From Helicobacteraceae bacterium (GTDB lineage Bacteria; Campylobacterota; Campylobacteria; Campylobacterales; Sulfurimonadaceae): 11,366 nt of DNA. A program made the translations under genes and the position numbers. The notes under the pieces are model-generated. The model had not been told where the DNA came from and ran no database searches. It saw nothing but the letters and a program-made list of their open reading frames with translations. Location: positions 1-11,366 of the forward strand of contig JAGXIA010000056.1 in NCBI GenBank assembly GCA_024635885.1, written 5' to 3'. Every line of letters begins with the position of its first letter. The stretch's first letter is position 1. Of the stretch, positions 6,678 to 11,366 are shown in pieces.

Positions 6678-8411
6678 ATGTCTAAAAGAGTAATAGTAGA
6701 CCCAATAACAAGAATTGAAGGGCACTTAAGAGTTGAGGTTATAGTTGGAGATGATGGAGTGGTTGAAGATGCTTTTGCCTCATCAACCTTATGGAGAGGT
6801 CTTGAAGTAATAGCAAAAGGTCGTGATCCAAGAAATATACCATTGATGATGCAAAGAATTTGTGGAGTATGTACGTATTCACATTATTTAAAAAGTACAA
6901 TGGCTGTGGAAAATGCACTAGCCATAAAAATTCCTTACAATGCAGAGTTAGTGAGAACACTGATGAACGCCGCACTGTTTTTACACGATCATGTTATCCA
7001 TTTTTATCATCTACATGGTGTTGACTGGGTTGATATTGTTTCTGCATTAAGTGCAGATGAAGCAAAAGCAAGTAAATTAGCTTTTAAATATACAGATAAC
7101 CCAATAGGAACCGGAGAGAATGAGTTAAAAAAAGTAAAAGAGACGATAGCAAAGTTTACTAAAAGTCCTCAAGGTCTTGGACCTTTTGCAAATGCATACT
7201 GGGGACATAAAACATTTAGGTTAACACCGGAACAAAACTTAATAGCACTTTCGCATTATTTAAAAGCATTGGAAATTCAAAGAATAGCCGCACAAATGCT
7301 GGCAATCTTTGGTGGTAAACAGCCACATCCACAAAGTTTGGTAGTTGGCGGTATTACAAGCGTTATGGATATTTTAAACCCTGCTAGGATGGGTGAATAT
7401 TTAGTTAAATTTCAAGCTATTGCTGAATTTGTAAATAATGCTTACTATGCTGATATTGTAATGGCGGCAGAGATGTACAAAACTGAGCCGTCTGTTATGA
7501 AGCCTATGGGTGTTAAGAACTTTATGGCACATAAAGATTTTATGGTTGGAAGAAATGATTACTTATTCAGTAGCGGAATTATCAAAAATGGAGATCTTAG
7601 TAAAATATTTGAAATTGATGAAGATATGATTACTGAAGAAGCTACTCACTCATGGTACAAAAATGATAATCCTCTACATCCATATAATGGTGAGACAGAT
7701 CCAAACTATACAGGTTACATTGATGGTGAAACAGTTGGACCAGATGGAACAATGATTAAAACAAAACTGATTGATGAGACTAAAAAATACAGTTGGATTA
7801 AATCACCAAGGTATGATGGCAAGCCTATGGAAGTAGGTCCATTGGCAAGTATCTTAGTTGGTTATGCAAGTGGAAATAAAAGAGTAGAGACTGTTGTAAA
7901 TGGTTTTTTAGAAAAAACAGGTATTCCAGCGGCAGCTTTATTCTCAACTTTGGGCAGAACAGCGGCAAGAATGTTGCAGACAAAGCTTATTGCAGACAAT
8001 GCATTTGTTGCTTTTCACAACTTGATTGAGAATCTTAAAGTTGATGAAGAAACCTGCGCTACGTATCATATTGATAAAGACATAGAGTATAGAGGCAGAG
8101 GTATTGGTGATGTCCCAAGAGGAATGTTAAGCCACTGGATTAGAATTAAAAATGGTGTTGTTGCAAATTATCAAGCTGTGGTTCCATCAACTTGGAATGC
8201 AGGACCAATGGATTCCAAAGGTGTTAAAGGACCTTATGAAGCTGACTTAATAGGTCTTAAAATAGAAGATTTAACACAGCCGCTGGAGATAATTAGAATT
8301 ATTCACTCTTATGACCCTTGTATCGCATGTGCAGTTCATGTAATGGATATTAAAGGCAAAACACTTAGTGAATACAAAGTAAATCCACTCTATGGCGGAT
8401 GTAGCATTTAA
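6678..8411 (+). CDS. hydB: Membrane-bound uptake [NiFe]-hydrogenase, large (catalytic) subunit precursor
   Basis: A 577-residue catalytic subunit that splits H2 at a Ni-Fe(CN)2CO centre. The two ligand motifs are intact: RICGVC with C62 and C65 near the N-terminus, and DPCIACAVH with C548 and C551 near the C-terminus. The early RIEGHLR (from R12) is also the family signature, and PRGMLSHW lies in the usual late position. The protein continues 23 residues past H554 (VMDIKGKTL...GGCSI). In this family that tail is cut off after the histidine by a dedicated protease once nickel is inserted; HydD, two genes on, is the obvious candidate. HydB has no export signal and is expected to be carried across the membrane with HydA. 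It starts 14 bases after hydA with GAGGAG at 6666-6671 and a 6-base spacer, consistent with a single transcript. Confidence 0.97.
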   Translation: MSKRVIVDPITRIEGHLRVEVIVGDDGVVEDAFASSTLWRGLEVIAKGRDPRNIPLMMQRICGVCTYSHYLKSTMAVENALAIKIPYNAELVRTLMNAALFLHDHVIHFYHLHGVDWVDIVSALSADEAKASKLAFKYTDNPIGTGENELKKVKETIAKFTKSPQGLGPFANAYWGHKTFRLTPEQNLIALSHYLKALEIQRIAAQMLAIFGGKQPHPQSLVVGGITSVMDILNPARMGEYLVKFQAIAEFVNNAYYADIVMAAEMYKTEPSVMKPMGVKNFMAHKDFMVGRNDYLFSSGIIKNGDLSKIFEIDEDMITEEATHSWYKNDNPLHPYNGETDPNYTGYIDGETVGPDGTMIKTKLIDETKKYSWIKSPRYDGKPMEVGPLASILVGYASGNKRVETVVNGFLEKTGIPAAALFSTLGRTAARMLQTKLIADNAFVAFHNLIENLKVDEETCATYHIDKDIEYRGRGIGDVPRGMLSHWIRIKNGVVANYQAVVPSTWNAGPMDSKGVKGPYEADLIGLKIEDLTQPLEIIRIIHSYDPCIACAVHVMDIKGKTLSEYKVNPLYGGCSI

Positions 8412-8423
8412 AAAGGAGTAATT

Positions 8424-9137
8424 ATGGAAACTACTGATAAATCTGAAGAACATTCTTCTAAAAAAGTAGATGAAGAGATTGTAATGGAACTTGAATTTAC
8501 GCCGTTTTATAGATGGCATCATTGGATTAGAGTGTTTAGTACACTGGCTTTAATAATAACAGGATTTTATATTTCTGTGCCATTTGTTAGTCCGATCGTG
8601 AATGCTGAGCCAACAAACTTTTTGAATGCCTATTTTAGAAGTTGGCATGAAATATTTGGCTTTGTATTTATTGCTATGTATATAGCAAAGACCTATTATT
8701 TCTTTTTTTCTGCAAAAGATAGAATAGAAATAACATCCTTCAAAGATGTGCTTAATCTAAAAAATTGGCTTAATCAAGTAGGTTATTATTTACTATTATC
8801 AAAGCATCCAAAATTAAGTGGAGCCTATAATGTTATACAGTTAATGGCTTATTTATTTTTTTACATTGTAATAACTGGGTTGTTACTTACCGGCTTGATA
8901 CTTTATGCCAATAATTACCATGAAGGGTTTGGCGGGTTGATACAGGGACCTATGAAATTTTTTGAAGTAATGTTTGGCGGTTTAGCAAATGTTAGAGAGA
9001 TGCATCATTTATTAATGTGGGGAGTGATCTTGTTTATAGTCGGGCATGTCTATATGGTAGTCTTTAATGCTGTATATGGTAAAGAAGGGAATGTTGATAC
9101 TATTTTCAGTGGATATAGATGGAAAAGAAAAGAATAG
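8424..9137 (+). CDS. hydC: Ni/Fe-hydrogenase b-type cytochrome subunit
   Basis: A 237-residue integral membrane protein that anchors the HydAB dimer and passes its electrons to menaquinone through two b haems. Four hydrophobic helices are visible at about 35-55, 77-95, 138-160 and 195-216. Histidines stand where the family needs haem ligands: H32/H33 (RWHHWIRVF), H75 (SWHEIFG), H194/H195 (REMHHLL) and H208 (VGHVYM). From memory, the Wolinella HydC ligands are numbered 25, 67, 186 and 200, which fits H33, H75, H194 and H208 here with a constant offset of 8. A charged N-terminal tail of about 25 residues precedes the first helix. The gene follows hydB by 12 bases with a strong AAGGAG at 8413-8418, the best ribosome binding site of the operon. 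Confidence 0.94.
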   Translation: METTDKSEEHSSKKVDEEIVMELEFTPFYRWHHWIRVFSTLALIITGFYISVPFVSPIVNAEPTNFLNAYFRSWHEIFGFVFIAMYIAKTYYFFFSAKDRIEITSFKDVLNLKNWLNQVGYYLLLSKHPKLSGAYNVIQLMAYLFFYIVITGLLLTGLILYANNYHEGFGGLIQGPMKFFEVMFGGLANVREMHHLLMWGVILFIVGHVYMVVFNAVYGKEGNVDTIFSGYRWKRKE

Positions 9138-9144
9138 TCGAAAT

Positions 9145-9149
9145 AAGGA
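9145..9149 (+). promoter_or_regulatory. Ribosome binding site supporting a TTG start for hydD
   Basis: AAGGA lies 6 bases before the TTG at 9156. The TTG is needed because the conserved N-terminus (KILILGIGN, with the metal-binding DEG at 15-17) begins right after it and no ATG or GTG is available between the hydC stop and this motif. Confidence 0.75.
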
Positions 9150-9155
9150 TATTAT

Positions 9156-9701
9156 TTGAAGATTTTAATACTTGGTATTGGAAATATCTTATTTGGCGAT
9201 GAGGGTCTCGGACCACATTTGGCGAACCTTATAGATGAAAAATATTCCTTTAGTTCTGATGAACATACAGTGGATATCATTGATGGTGGAACATTAGCTC
9301 AAAGACTTATACCGATAATAACAGATTACGATAATGTATTAATCATAGATTGTGTCAGCGTGGTTGAGGGTGCAATCGGTGATGTATATAAGTTTGATTT
9401 TACTGATATCCCAGACTTTATTACATGGGAAGGCAGCGCTCATGAAGTTGAAATGCTTCAAACCCTGCAAATGATTGAGATGATGGGTGATCTGCCACCG
9501 ACAAAAATAGTGGGTGTTATTCCTTTTGTAATTGGAGAAAACAGTACTTTTACTATGACGCAAGAAGTTTTAAATGCTAGCAAAACAATGGAGAAAATCA
9601 TTATAAAATATATAGAAGATTTTGGAGTTCAAACTTCAATAAAAAAGAATATTACTTTAGAAGAAGTCTCTAAATACACCTATCTTAAGGGTAGTCTGTG
9701 A
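9156..9701 (+). CDS. hydD: Hydrogenase maturation protease (HybD/HyaD family)
   Basis: This 181-residue cytoplasmic endopeptidase is predicted to remove the 23-residue tail of the HydB precursor after nickel insertion, allowing the active site to close. The family's N-terminal glycine-rich motif GIGNILFGDEG is at 7-17. The three nickel-sensing residues of E. coli HybD (E16, D62, H93) correspond to E16, D65 (VLIIDCV) and H96 (SAHEVEM). The protein is somewhat longer than HybD (164 residues), mostly through a C-terminal tail after about 160. It starts with TTG, the only codon that preserves the conserved N-terminus, preceded by AAGGA. The rare start may keep levels low, as fits an enzyme needed in catalytic amounts. 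Its stop overlaps the hydE start. Confidence 0.94.
   Translation: MKILILGIGNILFGDEGLGPHLANLIDEKYSFSSDEHTVDIIDGGTLAQRLIPIITDYDNVLIIDCVSVVEGAIGDVYKFDFTDIPDFITWEGSAHEVEMLQTLQMIEMMGDLPPTKIVGVIPFVIGENSTFTMTQEVLNASKTMEKIIIKYIEDFGVQTSIKKNITLEEVSKYTYLKGSL
9687..9691 (+). promoter_or_regulatory. Ribosome binding site inside hydD supporting the GTG start of hydE
   Basis: AAGGG stands 6 bases before the GTG at 9698, whose last two bases form part of the hydD stop (GTGA). The site and overlap together favour this start over the next in-frame ATG at about 9755, which would remove the first N-terminal strand and part of the first helix. Confidence 0.65.
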
Positions 9702-11365
9702 TATTAGAATTTTCATTCAATTATTTGTCTTCATCTTTAATCTATGAAAAAATAATGTTAAGAACAGCAAAACTATTTTCATTAGAATCAAAAATAGTAA
9801 AAAATGGTGATGAGCTTTTTTTGTATGTTGAGTCTGAAGACAGCGATGAATTAGAAAATTTTGCAAATAAATTATCATTAGAACTGCCTCACTCAATTTT
9901 TTTGCATACAATGGATGCAAAAATTGTAGAAGATATGCCCGAAGAAATTTACGTATTGCCAAATACAGCAAAGTTACCTATCCCATTTTGTCCTCAATGT
10001 TTACAAGAGGTGATAGACGAATCAAATGAAAATTATTATAATATTTTTCAAGAGTGTGAAGTCTGTGGATACAGTGTAGAGGGTGAAAGGAAGAACTATA
10101 AAGAGAGCTTTACGAATATTGCTAAATCAATTGCTGAGGGTTTAGTAGTTGAAGTAGGAACTTTTTATGGAACATATAATGTCGGTAAAGCAGATAAAAA
10201 ATGCAATGACATTGATTTTGATATTCTAAGCTATGATCTGTTTTCAATCGAAAAATACACAAATGCGACTAGCAGCGAAATTATTGCTTTAGGAGCGATT
10301 GAAAAACCTTTTCTTCGCTTGAAGACAAACCTTACTTTTAAAAAAGATTTTGAAGACCTGCAAAGTGAACTCATCCGATTTAAACTCCCAGATGACTTTG
10401 TTTTACACCTTTTAATGAGCGAACTGCATACCTTAGGAATCGACCTGATATTTATAACAAAAGACAAAATAGCTTCTCAAGAAACACTTACATTAGTCAA
10501 GTTTGAAAAAGAGTTTGAACCTATTGAATGTGTGGTGAGTGAAGAGCAGGTTATACTCTTAAAAGGTAACAAAGGCTTAGCGTACAAAAAGCTGAGTAAT
10601 GAAGATTTAATACCGCATATCGGTGCTTTTTTTTCAGTAATAAAAGAGCACTCTTTATTTGACAAAACTGTAATTGGCGTAAATATAAGTAAAGAGTACC
10701 ACAATGATATTTTAGTTTACTCTAAGAAATTCGGCATTATTGAATACCTTTCTTTAAAATTTGAATTTACTTCCATGCAAGATGTGTTTGATGCAATTAT
10801 AAATACAGACCAAACAGGTGCAAAACTGATAACAAATTATAAAAATAAGTTTAGTGAACATTTTGAAAATATATCCGCCATAAAATTTGATGAACAAGTG
10901 TTTAATATCTATAAATTATGGGGAATAATCGCAATTGTTTTAGATTATTCCAAACATAAGGATCTTTCAAAATCTGCCCAAATACTCGAAAACAGTGCCA
11001 GTTCATTCTCCGGTCTTAAGGGTCCTTTGATTGATTATAAATTAAAAAATGTTGACTCAAAGGTTTATTTGGACCCACTTATGACTATTAGAACTGTAAT
11101 GAGTTTTAGACTTGCAGAAGTTGACCAACTTAGCCTTAGTTATGGAGTTGTTGAAAGTTTTGTGGAGTTTATCTCTACGCAGTTAGATGAGATAAAACAA
11201 GAGATGAAAACAGATGCTGTAGCAATTACCGGTTCACTATTAGGTAATAGACACCTCTTTAGTAAGCTTACGAAAGAAGTCTCAGTCAATCATGATTTAT
11301 ATTTTAACAAAGAGTTGCCGGTTGATGGGATTAATATTCAATATGGCGGAAATGAATTGTTTTGA
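9698..11365 (+). CDS. hydE: Hydrogenase maturation factor HydE, a reduced HypF-like protein
   Basis: The 555-residue last gene of the operon corresponds by position and size to HydE of Wolinella and Helicobacter, needed for hydrogenase activity; its biochemistry is not clear to me. The sequence reads as a shrunken HypF, the enzyme that makes the carbamoyl group for the Fe cyanides. Residues 1-80 resemble the HypF acylphosphatase fold (GDELFLYVES..DELENFANKL) but without the catalytic GVQGVGFR. C98-C101 and C120-C123 form one CX2C-X18-CX2C zinc finger with exact HypF spacing, where HypF has two. Residues about 140-300 resemble the YrdC-like domain (SIAEGLVVEVG; HLLMSELHTLGIDLIFITKDKI). The C-terminus resembles the Kae1-like domain (ITGSLLGNRHL, 510-520, for LSGGVFQN; LPVDGINIQYG for VPPNDGGIALG). 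The HypF histidine cluster HHHAH is not seen. It is complete, ending one base before the window edge. HypF proteins run to about 750 residues. Domain equivalences are by eye. Confidence 0.8.
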   Translation: MILEFSFNYLSSSLIYEKIMLRTAKLFSLESKIVKNGDELFLYVESEDSDELENFANKLSLELPHSIFLHTMDAKIVEDMPEEIYVLPNTAKLPIPFCPQCLQEVIDESNENYYNIFQECEVCGYSVEGERKNYKESFTNIAKSIAEGLVVEVGTFYGTYNVGKADKKCNDIDFDILSYDLFSIEKYTNATSSEIIALGAIEKPFLRLKTNLTFKKDFEDLQSELIRFKLPDDFVLHLLMSELHTLGIDLIFITKDKIASQETLTLVKFEKEFEPIECVVSEEQVILLKGNKGLAYKKLSNEDLIPHIGAFFSVIKEHSLFDKTVIGVNISKEYHNDILVYSKKFGIIEYLSLKFEFTSMQDVFDAIINTDQTGAKLITNYKNKFSEHFENISAIKFDEQVFNIYKLWGIIAIVLDYSKHKDLSKSAQILENSASSFSGLKGPLIDYKLKNVDSKVYLDPLMTIRTVMSFRLAEVDQLSLSYGVVESFVEFISTQLDEIKQEMKTDAVAITGSLLGNRHLFSKLTKEVSVNHDLYFNKELPVDGINIQYGGNELF

Positions 11366-11366
11366 T

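Noticed and set aside
1..11366. tRNA or rRNA genes, CRISPR arrays, insertion sequences or phage genes
   Set aside because: Nothing resembling them was seen; almost all bases are in conserved protein genes with consistent composition and no terminal repeats.

Overview
The window looks like a piece of a Campylobacterota (Epsilonproteobacteria) chromosome, probably from a Sulfurimonas-like or related hydrogen-oxidising genus. The DNA is clearly AT-rich, the genes are tightly packed and all on the + strand, and the gene order hydA-hydB-hydC-hydD-hydE is the one known from Wolinella and Helicobacter. Genus assignment is inference; the family calls rest on visible motifs.

Region 1 (1-5395) is a drug- or solvent-type efflux operon. 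It has the C-terminal part of a TetR-family repressor (cut by the left edge), a TolC-like outer-membrane channel, a short periplasmic adaptor and an AcrB/MexB-like RND pump. The first three genes are coupled by 4-base ATGA overlaps and the pump follows after 6 bases, so they are probably one transcript. Together they would form an envelope-spanning export machine controlled by the adjacent repressor.

Region 2 (5396-5511) is the only intergenic gap of note (116 bases). It is extremely AT-rich and holds an AT-only inverted repeat, a paired GCATTG direct repeat and a perfect 10-base palindrome ahead of the hydA ribosome binding site. It presumably carries the hydrogenase promoter, but no GC-rich terminator is visible between the operons.

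Region 3 (5512-11365) is a membrane-bound uptake [NiFe]-hydrogenase operon. HydA is the Tat-exported FeS small subunit, HydB the Ni-Fe large subunit, HydC the di-haem cytochrome b that passes electrons to the quinone pool, and HydD the protease that trims HydB. HydE is a maturation factor that reads as a shrunken HypF: it keeps one exact HypF-type zinc finger (CX2C-X18-CX2C) and a Kae1/HypF-like C-terminal end, but appears to have lost the acylphosphatase catalytic motif and the HypF histidine cluster. hydD starts with TTG and hydE with GTG, the latter overlapping the hydD stop. HydE is the most interesting object here. The rest is well-known biology, and no wholly new system is evident.
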